A stretch of DNA of 13,824 nucleotides from an uncultured Achromobacter sp. (GTDB lineage Bacteria > Pseudomonadota > Gammaproteobacteria > Burkholderiales > Burkholderiaceae_B), in NCBI GenBank assembly GCA_913775005.1, contig CAJYKY010000202.1, positions 1 to 13,824 on the forward strand, read 5' to 3'. How positions within the stretch are numbered: position 1 is the first letter of the stretch; each line of letters begins with the position of its first letter. Below are positions 7,349 to 13,824 of this stretch, in pieces. Position numbers and translations under genes: made by a program. The notes under the pieces were generated by a model. That model was given only the letters and a program-made list of their open reading frames with translations. It had not been told where the DNA came from and did no database searches.

Positions 7349-7482
7349 CATGGGCGCGCGATCTGCACTTCAGCAGCGCTGCAATGGCCCCGTGCATCAA
7401 CCGCAATGCGTTCGATACGAATAGCTGGCGTGGTTTTGCAACAGTAGCCTTCAACTTTGACCAACAAGCCAAAGGGGAAAGC

Positions 7483-8478
7483 GTGCGAAACGTGCTGGAT
7501 TGCGGGGTGTTGCTGGCGCCCGGCCATGAAGACGCCATGCGTGACTGGGTATCGGGGCAGCGCGGCGGTTTGGCGCGTGTCCGCTTGCATCTGGTGCCGC
7601 TGAGTTCGGGGGTGGCCCCAGAGCTGACCCTGGCGGTGACCTCTGCGATGCCGTCCTTGCGGCCCGCCGCAATGCCCTGCCCGCCAGCGGCCCGCTGCGC
7701 AGACGCAGCGTCTGACGTGCAGGCGCTGGCGCGTCTGGCGGTGGCGCTGCGCCGTTTTGACAGCTGCATCTTGCCGGTGGCGCCATCGTCGGTCGCGTGG
7801 GCGCGCATGGCGCTGGCCCAGGCGGGCGCCACGCTCACCACTCCCATCCTGCTCTTGATGACCGACATGAAGGCCCCGGCCATCGAAGATCTGCTGGGCC
7901 TGGGCGCCAGCGATTTCATCGCCCAGCCAGCGTGCCTGGAAAGCATGCGGGTACGGCTGGGCCGATTGCGGCGCACGGCGCAGGGTCAGCCGGCAAGCTG
8001 GCCGCATTCACCGAATTCATCGCATTCATCGCATTCACCGCCTTTGTCGCACTCGCCGCAGCCCGCCTTGTCCCCACAGCCATCCCTGTCGTCGCGCAAT
8101 CGCTTGCGCGAACCTGCCGCGCACTACGCAGCCCTGGCGGGCGAACGCGCGGCGCCAGGCAGTCACTCGCGGCCCCCGGTTCCGGCGGATCTGCTGGACG
8201 AGGCGTTGGCAGGCCTTGGCGATGCCGCTGCCCCGCCACGCCGGCTGCTCGCGCAAGAATCGTTTCGGCTTGCCAAGGCGCGGGTTGTCGATGGATTCGA
8301 GCGCGACTACATCCGCCACGCCTTGTCGCGCCACGGCGGCAACGTCGCCCAGGCAGCACGCGCCTGCTCCAAGCATCGGCGTGCCTTCTGGGCGCTGATG
8401 CGCAAGCACGGCATCGAAGCCGCGCCTTACCGGCGTGCCGCCCAGCTTCGAAACGCGCATGCACTGGGCGCACATTGA
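7483..8478 (+). CDS. Fis-type HTH protein with degenerate receiver-like domain
   Basis: A presumed transcription regulator of 331 residues; I cannot name it. The GTG at 7483 is chosen because AAAGGGG lies five bases upstream; an in-frame ATG at 7384 has no ribosome site. Residues about 91-164 resemble the second half of a response-regulator receiver: FDSCILPV as a third strand, PILLLMTDMKAP, then LGLGASDFIAQPACLESMRVRLGRL, like GADDYxxKPF...LxxRL. The phospho-acceptor Asp is not at its expected place and the invariant Lys before Pro is Gln (AQP), so phosphorylation is unlikely. Residues 171-206 are a Ser/His/Pro-rich linker. Residues 264-312 (LAKARVVDGFERDYIRHALSRHGGNVAQAARACSKHRRAFWALMRKHGI) match the C-terminal Fis-type HTH of NtrC-like regulators, but there is no AAA+ domain. 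No target is evident. It stands alone between the atp terminator and hemE. Confidence 0.75.
   Translation: MRNVLDCGVLLAPGHEDAMRDWVSGQRGGLARVRLHLVPLSSGVAPELTLAVTSAMPSLRPAAMPCPPAARCADAASDVQALARLAVALRRFDSCILPVAPSSVAWARMALAQAGATLTTPILLLMTDMKAPAIEDLLGLGASDFIAQPACLESMRVRLGRLRRTAQGQPASWPHSPNSSHSSHSPPLSHSPQPALSPQPSLSSRNRLREPAAHYAALAGERAAPGSHSRPPVPADLLDEALAGLGDAAAPPRRLLAQESFRLAKARVVDGFERDYIRHALSRHGGNVAQAARACSKHRRAFWALMRKHGIEAAPYRRAAQLRNAHALGAH
8002..8056 (+). repeat. In-frame 9-base tandem repeat in the regulator linker
   Basis: About six imperfect units of the type CGCATTCAT/C run head to tail (for example 8021-8029 and 8030-8038 differ by one base), giving (S/P)-(H/N)-S triplets: PHS PNS SHS SHS, then more diverged SHS. 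The unit is a multiple of three, so unit gain or loss would keep frame. It encodes a disordered linker between the receiver-like and HTH parts. Confidence 0.7.
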
Positions 8479-8513
8479 GGCCCGACAAGATCCCCATGCA
8501 GCCCCGCCGCGCC

Positions 8514-8536
8514 TTGTCAGCTTGTGGAAGTAAAAT
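8514..8536 (+). promoter_or_regulatory. Possible hemE promoter
   Basis: TAAAAT at 8531-8536 matches five of six bases of the -10 consensus and lies 27 bases before the hemE start. TTGTCA at 8514-8519 matches five of six of the -35 consensus, but the spacer is only 11 bases, too short for both to act together. I trust the -10 more than the -35. Confidence 0.35.
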
Positions 8537-8563
8537 CACCGCTTCCGATCATCGAGGATAGTC

Positions 8564-9637
8564 GTGTCTGCTTCCAGCTTGAAGAACGATGTGTTCTTGC
8601 GCTCGCTCTTGCGCGAGCCCGTGCCCTACACCCCGATCTGGCTCATGCGCCAGGCGGGTCGCTACCTGCCCGAGTACCGCGCCACCCGCGCGCGCGCAGG
8701 TTCTTTCATGGGCCTGGCTCAGAATCCGGACTATGCAATGGAAGTCACATTGCAGCCGCTTGCCCGATTCGACCTGGACGCCGCCATCCTGTTCTCGGAC
8801 ATCCTGACCGTGCCGCACGCCATGGGCCTGGGCCTGGATTTCGCTGAAGGCGAAGGCCCGCGCTTCGCGCACCCGGTGCGCACCGAAGACGACGTAGCCC
8901 GCCTGGCCGTGCCTGACATGGACAAGCTGCGCTACGTGTTCGATGCCGTCAGCGTCATCCGGCGCGAACTGGACGGCAAGGTGCCGCTGATCGGCTTTGC
9001 CGGCAGCCCCTTCACCATCGCCTGTTACATGGTCGAAGGGAAGGGCAGCGATGACTACCGTCTGATCAAGACGATGCTGTATTCGCGCCCCGACCTGCTG
9101 CACCGCATTCTTGAAATCAACGCCGAAGCCACGCTGCAATATCTGAATGCGCAAATCGCCGCAGGTGCGCAGGCCGTGATGCTGTTCGACAGCTGGGGCG
9201 GCGTGCTGGCCGATGGCCTGTTCCAACAATTCTCGCTGGCCTACACGAAGAAGGTCGTTGACGGCCTTACCCGTGAGCACGAAGGCCGCCGCGTGCCGGT
9301 CATCGTCTTTACCAAGGGCGGCGGCCAATGGCTGGAGCAGATCGCCGCTTGCGGTTGCGACGCGGTGGGCCTGGACTGGACGGTAGACTTGGCGGCCGCG
9401 CGCCGCCGCACCGGCGATTCCGTCGCGTTCCAGGGCAACCTGGATCCGATGGCATTGTTTGGCGGTGGCCCGGCCATTCGTGCCGAAGCGCGCCGGGTGC
9501 TGGACGCTTTCGGTCCGGTGGGCAAGGGCGGCCATGTCTTCAACCTGGGCCATGGCATTTCGCGTTTCACACCGCCTGAAGCGGTAGCCGAATTGGTCGT
9601 CGAAGTCCACCAACACAGCCGCTCGCTGCGGGGGTAA
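8564..9637 (+). CDS. hemE: Uroporphyrinogen III decarboxylase
   Basis: HemE removes four carboxyl groups from the acetate side chains of uroporphyrinogen III to make coproporphyrinogen III in cytoplasmic haem synthesis. It needs no cofactor. The protein has 357 residues from a GTG start with GAGGA upstream (AGGATAGTC-GTG). The first signature is PIWLMRQAGRYLPE (residues 24-37), with substrate-binding R29 and R33. D79 in LFSDIL, Y155 in CYMVEG, S210 in FDSWGG and H330 in NLGHGI fill the other active-site positions known in the family. The second signature GFAGSPFTIACYMVEG is at 144-159. It lies 85 bases after the HTH gene with its own likely -10 element, and a terminator follows, so it is probably a single-gene unit. 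Confidence 0.98.
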   Translation: MSASSLKNDVFLRSLLREPVPYTPIWLMRQAGRYLPEYRATRARAGSFMGLAQNPDYAMEVTLQPLARFDLDAAILFSDILTVPHAMGLGLDFAEGEGPRFAHPVRTEDDVARLAVPDMDKLRYVFDAVSVIRRELDGKVPLIGFAGSPFTIACYMVEGKGSDDYRLIKTMLYSRPDLLHRILEINAEATLQYLNAQIAAGAQAVMLFDSWGGVLADGLFQQFSLAYTKKVVDGLTREHEGRRVPVIVFTKGGGQWLEQIAACGCDAVGLDWTVDLAAARRRTGDSVAFQGNLDPMALFGGGPAIRAEARRVLDAFGPVGKGGHVFNLGHGISRFTPPEAVAELVVEVHQHSRSLRG

Positions 9638-9650
9638 GTGAGTGAACGCT

Positions 9651-9672
9651 TCGGTCCCAAGGACCGACTTTT
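9651..9672 (+). terminator. Likely intrinsic terminator of hemE
   Basis: TCGGTCC (9651-9657), loop CAA, GGACCGA (9661-9667) form a perfect 7-bp stem followed by CTTTT, starting 14 bases after the hemE stop. The T-run is short (four), so termination may be partial. Confidence 0.65.
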
Positions 9673-9690
9673 GAGGGCCCCGGCAGGCAC

Positions 9691-9876
9691 TTGTGCACAG
9701 CAAGATTTTGCTCGGGGAAAACCCTTTATAAGCTGGTTTACATTCTGGGAACAACCTTTAAGCTCTTGTTTTTAAAGCTTAAAACAGAGTTTTCCACCGA
9801 TCTGGCCGGGGCTGTGCCATCTACGCATATTCCAAATGTTGATGTTGCCCCAGCCTTTTCCCCAAAGTTATCCACA
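9691..9876 (+). promoter_or_regulatory. Cluster of DnaA-box-like sites
   Basis: TTATCCACA at 9868-9876 is a perfect DnaA box. Three further motifs on the same strand differ from TTWTNCACA by one base: TTGTGCACA (9691-9699), TTTTCCACC (9790-9798) and TTTTCCCCA (9856-9864, only three bases before the perfect box). They flank the AT-rich core. DnaA could bind here to regulate priA or be titrated. The motifs are seen directly; binding is inferred. Confidence 0.5.
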
Positions 9877-9901
9877 GGCGGGGCTGGAACCGGTATTTGA
9901 C

Positions 9902-9922
9902 GCCGGGCGACAATTGCCCGGC
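9902..9922 (+). other. Hairpin in the presumed priA leader
   Basis: GCCGGGC (9902-9908), loop GACAATT, GCCCGGC (9916-9922) give a perfect 7-bp GC stem 66 bases before the priA start. No T-run follows, so it is not a clear terminator. It could be a leader structure or part of a protein-binding site. Confidence 0.45.
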
Positions 9923-9988
9923 CACGCCCATAACTAGCCCTTTCCCGCCCAACCGGCCTCTTTCGCTTTATGACCCGCCCGATCCTTC

Positions 9989-12079
9989 ATGTCTGAACAG
10001 CCGCCATTGACGACTCCCGCAGCGATCTGCTGGGTGCGCGTGGCGCTGGACGTGCCCTTGCCTGGCCCCTTCGATTACCGCAGCGACGCGCCGGTACCGG
10101 TGGGCCTGCGGGTGATCGTGCCGTTCGGGCGGCGCAAGATGATCGGCGTCGTGGTGGAAAACCCCGCAGAGCCTTCGTTCGATCCCAAGCAGATCCGCCC
10201 GATCGAACAAGTGCTGGATGACCTGCCCCCCTTTGATGCCGACTGGTTGCGCATGGCGCGCTTTGCCGCCGATTACTACCAGCGGCCCTTGGGCGAAGTG
10301 ATGCTGCCCACGTTGCCGCCGCCGCTGCGCAAGCCCACGGCTTATCAGGGCAAGCGATCTGCGGGCGGCCCCGTGGCGCGGCTCGACAATCGCAAGCGCA
10401 AACCCGTACGTACGGCCGCCACGCCTGACCAGCCGCCGGCCTTGAATGATGCGCAGCAGTCCGCCGTGGACACCCTCGGCGCGTTGACGAGCTTCAAGCC
10501 CGTGCTGCTGCATGGCGTCACTGGCAGCGGCAAGACCGAGGTCTACCTGCGCGCCGCTGAAAAGGTGCTGGGCGAAGGGCGCCAGGTGCTATTGATGGTG
10601 CCCGAAATCAACCTGACGCCTCAGCTGGAAGGCGCGTTACGCGCCCGGCTGGAAGCGCTGGTCGGTCCGGATGGGCTGGCCGTCATGCATAGCGGCTTGT
10701 CGGATGGCGAGCGCTTGCAGGCCTGGGCCCGCGCGCATCGTGGGCAGGCGCGCATGGTGCTGGGGACGCGCATGTCGATCTTCGCGCCGCTGAACAACCT
10801 GGGTTTGATCGTCGTCGACGAAGAGCACGACGCGTCCTACAAGCAGCAGGACGGGCTGCGCTATTCTGCCCGTGACCTGGCCGTGTGGCGCGCGCACGAT
10901 CTCGATATCCCCGTTGTGCTGGGGTCGGCCACGCCGTCGCTGGAAACCTGGCAGCATGCCGAACGCGGCCGCTATCTACGGCTGACCTTGCCCGGCCGCG
11001 CGCGGTCCAGCACCTTGCCGTCCATGCGCCTGATCGACACGCGGCGCTTGCAGATGAAGCACGGCATGTCGCCGCAATTGCTGGAAGCCGTGGGCGAGCG
11101 GCTGGCGCGCAAAGAGCAATCTCTTATCTTTTTGAACCGGCGCGGCTATTCGCCGGTGCTGCATTGCCAGTCTTGCGCATGGGTCAGCAATTGCCCGCGC
11201 TGCACCGCGTTCACGGTGCTGCACCGCACGGATGGCCGTGGCCATCGCCTGCAATGCCACCATTGCGGCTATCAGGCGCCGGTGCCGCATGCTTGCCCTG
11301 AATGCGGTGACCAGGATCTGGCGCCGATGGGGCGTGGCACGCAGCGCGTCGAAGAGCATCTGGCGGAACTGTTTCCCGAGGCGCGCATTCTGCGCATCGA
11401 TGCCGACAGCACGCGCAAGAAGGGCAGCGCCGAGGCCCTGTTCGCGTCCGTGCATGCGGGCGACGTCGACATCCTGGTTGGCACGCAGATGGTGGCCAAG
11501 GGCCATGACTTCGCGCGGCTGGGGCTGGTGGGCGTGCTGAATTCCGATTCGATGCTGTTTGCGCATGACTTTCGCGCACCCGAGCGTCTGTTTGCGCAAC
11601 TGATGCAGGTGGCGGGCCGCGCTGGCCGCCATCAGGGCAATGGGGAAGTGCTGATCCAGACGGGCTACCCCGAGCAGCCCGTCTATCAGGCGCTGCTACG
11701 CCACGACTACGCGGGCTTTGCGCGGCATGCGCTGCACGAACGCGAAAGCACGGGGCTGCCGCCTTTCGTCTATCAGGCGCTGTTGACGGCCGAGGCCCGC
11801 GAATTGAAAGTTGCCCAGGCATTTCTGGCGCGCGCGCGCAGCCTGCCGGAAGGCGAGTGGGCGGCCGACTTTCCGGGGTTGGACGCCATCATGCTCTACG
11901 ACCCGGTGCCGCTGCGCGTTGTCAGGGTGGCCAATATCGAACGGGCGCAGTTGCTGGTGGAAAGCAGCAGCCGGCCCGCCTTGCAGGCCTTCCTGGCCTC
12001 GTGGTCGCATCATCTGCCTTACCTTGCCAACGAGGCGCGCGTGCGCTGGCAGCTGGAAGTGGATCCGCTTGAGATCTGA
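9989..12079 (+). CDS. priA: Primosomal protein N' (replication restart helicase PriA)
   Basis: PriA is a 3'-5' superfamily 2 helicase that recognises stalled or repaired forks and reloads the replisome. It has 696 residues, a little shorter than E. coli (732). The N-terminal 3'-DNA-binding domain begins WVRVALDVPLPGPFDYR. Walker A is GVTGSGKT at 176-183 (K182), and Walker B is DEEH at 277-280. Eight zinc-binding cysteines are all present: C393, C396, C402, C405, C423, C426, C436, C439. Later motifs include GTQMVAKGHDF and QVAGRAGR. The ATG at 9989 lacks a strong Shine-Dalgarno, but the sequence before it gives no better in-frame start. rep follows after 23 bases, so the two are probably co-transcribed. 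The gap upstream has a DnaA-box cluster. Confidence 0.98.
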   Translation: MSEQPPLTTPAAICWVRVALDVPLPGPFDYRSDAPVPVGLRVIVPFGRRKMIGVVVENPAEPSFDPKQIRPIEQVLDDLPPFDADWLRMARFAADYYQRPLGEVMLPTLPPPLRKPTAYQGKRSAGGPVARLDNRKRKPVRTAATPDQPPALNDAQQSAVDTLGALTSFKPVLLHGVTGSGKTEVYLRAAEKVLGEGRQVLLMVPEINLTPQLEGALRARLEALVGPDGLAVMHSGLSDGERLQAWARAHRGQARMVLGTRMSIFAPLNNLGLIVVDEEHDASYKQQDGLRYSARDLAVWRAHDLDIPVVLGSATPSLETWQHAERGRYLRLTLPGRARSSTLPSMRLIDTRRLQMKHGMSPQLLEAVGERLARKEQSLIFLNRRGYSPVLHCQSCAWVSNCPRCTAFTVLHRTDGRGHRLQCHHCGYQAPVPHACPECGDQDLAPMGRGTQRVEEHLAELFPEARILRIDADSTRKKGSAEALFASVHAGDVDILVGTQMVAKGHDFARLGLVGVLNSDSMLFAHDFRAPERLFAQLMQVAGRAGRHQGNGEVLIQTGYPEQPVYQALLRHDYAGFARHALHERESTGLPPFVYQALLTAEARELKVAQAFLARARSLPEGEWAADFPGLDAIMLYDPVPLRVVRVANIERAQLLVESSSRPALQAFLASWSHHLPYLANEARVRWQLEVDPLEI

Positions 12080-12102
12080 CCCCATTGGGACCCCACACGA
12101 AA

Positions 12103-13824
12103 ATGTCCGCTAGCGAACCGATTGCTCTAGGCATGAACCCCGCTCAACGCGAAGCGGTGCTGTACCTTGACGGCCCCTGTCTGGTGCTGGCCGGCGCGGG
12201 CAGCGGCAAGACGCGCGTGATCACGCAGAAGATTGCCTACCTGCTGCGCGAATGCGGCTATATGGGCCGCAATGTCGTGGCGCTGACCTTCACCAACAAA
12301 GCCGCGCGCGAGATGGACGAGCGCGTGAAGACGCTGGTGGATCGCAAGCTGTCCAAGGGTCTGATCATCAGCACCTTCCACTCGCTGGGCGTGAAGATGC
12401 TGCGAGAAGAAGCGCGCAACGCGGGCTTGAAGCCCACGTTCTCGATCCTGGATGCCGACGACGCGATGTCCATCATCCAGGAGCTGCTGGCCACGACCGA
12501 CAAAGCCCGTCTGCGCCACGTGCAGGGCATCATCTCGCTGTGGAAGAACGCGCTGCTGGAACCGGACGACGCGGCGCGCGAAGCCGTGACGCCCGCCGAC
12601 GTGGAAGCCGCCAATGTCTACCGCAGCTACGCCGCGACGCTTGCGGCGTATCAGGCCGTGGACTTCGATGACCTGATCCGCATTCCCGCCTTGCTGCTGG
12701 CCAGCAACGAGGAAGTGCGCACGCGCTGGCAGAACCGCGTGCGCTACCTGCTCGTGGACGAATATCAAGACACCAACGTGTGCCAGTACCGGCTGGTGCA
12801 ATTGCTGACCGGCACACGCGCGATGTTCACGGCCGTGGGCGACGACGATCAGGCCATCTATGCCTGGCGCGGCGCCACGATTGAAAACCTGGCCAAGCTC
12901 ACGACTGACTACCCGAACATCAAGCTCATCAAGCTTGAACAGAATTACCGCTCGGTGCAGCGCATTCTGGCTGCGGCCAACCAGGTCATCGAGAAAAATC
13001 CCAAGCTGTTCGAAAAGAAGCTGTGGTCCGAGCTAGGCGTGGGCGAACCCATTCTGGTGTCGGCGATGGACGGCGAGGAACAGGAAGCCGAATCGATTGC
13101 GATGAAAATCTCTGCCTCGCGCTTTGAACGACAGGCGCAGTGGAAAGATTTTGCCATCCTGTACCGCAGCAACCATCAGGCGCGCATTCTGGAACAGGCG
13201 CTGCGCAACCTGAAGATTCCGTACACGATCTCGGGCGGGCAAAGCTTTTTCGACAAGGCGGAAGTGCGGGACGTGCTGGCTTACCTGCGTCTGTTGGCCA
13301 ACGATGATGACGACCCCGCGTTCATCCGCGCCGCCACCACGCCCAAGCGCGGTATCGGTCAGGCCACCTTGCAGGTGTTGGGCCAGTATGCGGCCACGCG
13401 CGAGCAATCCCTGTTGTCGGCCGTGGCCGAAACCGGGATCGAAGCCTTGCTGGCGCCGCGCCAATTGGAACCGCTGCGCACCTTCGCCGAATTCATCCGC
13501 CGCATGCAGTGGCGCGCAGGGCGCGGCGCCGTGTCGGGCAAGGACGCCGCGCCGGCCGAACCGGCGGGCGTGCTTCTGGATGACCTGCTGGAGGCCATCC
13601 AGTACGAACGTCATCTGTTCGAACTGTTTGAAGAACGGCCCGCGCAGACGCGCTGGCAGAACGTGTTGGAACTGACGGGCTGGCTCAAGCGCAAGGCCGA
13701 AGAAGACGACATGACGCTCTTTGATCTGGTGCAGCACGTGGCGCTGGTCACGATGCTGGAGCGTGGCGAGGAAGAGGAGCCCGACGCGGTCAAGATGTCG
13801 ACCTTGCATGCGTCCAAAGGGCTG
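12103..13824 (+). CDS. rep: ATP-dependent DNA helicase Rep, 3' end cut by window edge
   Basis: Rep is a 3'-5' superfamily 1A helicase that clears proteins ahead of forks and helps replication restart. 574 codons are visible and the frame runs off the right edge; Rep is usually about 670 residues or more. Numbering from 12103, the P-loop AGAGSGKT is at 30-37 (K36), Walker B DEYQDTN at 219-225, motif III GDDDQAIYAWRGA at 246-258, LEQNYRS at 278-284, and the window ends in the motif MSTLHASKGL. Rep rather than UvrD or PcrA is indicated by RYLLVDEYQDTN, KLIKLEQNYRS, FEKKLWSELG, PYTISGGQSFFDKAEVRDVLAYLRLL and TPKRGIG, which align closely with E. coli Rep. The ATG at 12103 has only a weak GGGA upstream; the in-frame ATG at 12133 (MNPAQREAV) aligns with the E. 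coli N-terminus and is a real alternative. Confidence 0.95.
   Translation, partial: MSASEPIALGMNPAQREAVLYLDGPCLVLAGAGSGKTRVITQKIAYLLRECGYMGRNVVALTFTNKAAREMDERVKTLVDRKLSKGLIISTFHSLGVKMLREEARNAGLKPTFSILDADDAMSIIQELLATTDKARLRHVQGIISLWKNALLEPDDAAREAVTPADVEAANVYRSYAATLAAYQAVDFDDLIRIPALLLASNEEVRTRWQNRVRYLLVDEYQDTNVCQYRLVQLLTGTRAMFTAVGDDDQAIYAWRGATIENLAKLTTDYPNIKLIKLEQNYRSVQRILAAANQVIEKNPKLFEKKLWSELGVGEPILVSAMDGEEQEAESIAMKISASRFERQAQWKDFAILYRSNHQARILEQALRNLKIPYTISGGQSFFDKAEVRDVLAYLRLLANDDDDPAFIRAATTPKRGIGQATLQVLGQYAATREQSLLSAVAETGIEALLAPRQLEPLRTFAEFIRRMQWRAGRGAVSGKDAAPAEPAGVLLDDLLEAIQYERHLFELFEERPAQTRWQNVLELTGWLKRKAEEDDMTLFDLVQHVALVTMLERGEEEEPDAVKMSTLHASKGL

Larger units (their letters stand above)
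9638..9988. other. hemE-priA intergenic region with AT-rich core
   Basis: This is the largest gap in the window, 351 bases. It holds the hemE terminator, then an AT-rich core (about 9717-9796; by hand count 9751-9796 is about 30 percent GC in a window that is clearly GC-rich). The core contains the inverted repeat TTTAAGCT (9757-9764) / AGCTTAAA (9776-9783). Four DnaA-box-like motifs and a hairpin follow or flank it. I found no convincing protein gene: a 69-codon ORF at 9691 needs a TTG start and has no recognisable content. No clear sigma-70 promoter for priA was found; TTTACA at 9737-9742 is -35-like but has no good -10 partner. Confidence 0.6.

Noticed and set aside
5358..7976. 872-codon open frame on the minus strand across atpD, atpC and the regulator gene
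   Set aside because: It is antisense to well-identified genes, has no recognisable domains, and such long antisense frames are common where GC-rich codon use removes stop codons from the opposite strand.
7797..8561. 254-codon + strand frame overlapping the regulator gene
   Set aside because: The competing frame carries the clear Fis-type HTH and a good start; this one shows only repetitive Ala/Gly/Arg sequence from high GC.
9691..9900. 69-codon ORF in the hemE-priA gap
   Set aside because: It needs a TTG start, has no ribosome site and its composition follows the AT-rich core rather than coding bias. DnaA-box-like motifs overlap it.
9638..9988. Chromosomal origin (oriC)
   Set aside because: Boxes and AT-rich DNA are present, but there is no dnaA, dnaN or rpmH neighbour, too few boxes for a confident origin, and beta-proteobacterial origins are normally beside dnaA.
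9970..9996. Eight-codon ATG...TGA mini-ORF overlapping the priA start
   Set aside because: It ends just past the priA ATG, which could suggest coupling, but there is no Shine-Dalgarno before it and such short frames occur often by chance.

Overview
The window looks like a high-GC beta-proteobacterial chromosome, most like Burkholderiales and probably Alcaligenaceae (Bordetella or Achromobacter). That placement rests on remembered protein character, gene order and base composition, not on a search. Every gene lies on the + strand and no mobile element, CRISPR array, rRNA or tRNA was seen.

Positions 3-7286 hold the F1Fo ATP synthase operon in the classical order atpI(partial)-atpB-E-F-H-A-G-D-C. 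These encode the Fo sector (a, c, b), then the F1 sector (delta, alpha, gamma, beta, epsilon). All catalytic and proton-path residues checked are present, and the c subunit has the proton-type rather than the sodium-type site. The operon ends in a hairpin followed by a strong intrinsic terminator (7323-7348). The spacers inside the operon are not featureless. The atpB-atpE gap has two hairpins and a U-rich tract before a strong Shine-Dalgarno. The atpE-atpF gap has two more hairpins and atpF starts with GTG. The atpA-atpG gap has two long, mutually exclusive hairpins plus a possible enclosing stem.

Positions 7483-8478 encode an unusual presumed regulator: a receiver-like N-terminal part that lacks the expected phosphorylation residues, a Ser/His/Pro-rich repeat linker, and a good C-terminal Fis-type helix-turn-helix. 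It is followed by hemE (uroporphyrinogen decarboxylase), with its own likely -10 element and terminator.

The 351-base gap from 9638 to 9988 is the largest non-coding stretch. It is locally AT-rich and holds one perfect DnaA box plus three one-mismatch boxes in the same orientation, followed by a hairpin. It precedes priA (replication restart helicase), which is followed after 23 bases by rep (a second replication-restart helicase), cut by the right edge. The window therefore pairs core energy metabolism with haem synthesis and a replication-restart pair. I found no clearly new multi-gene system. The best candidates for undescribed biology are the atpA-atpG switch-like RNA, the DnaA-box cluster before priA, and the degenerate receiver-Fis protein.
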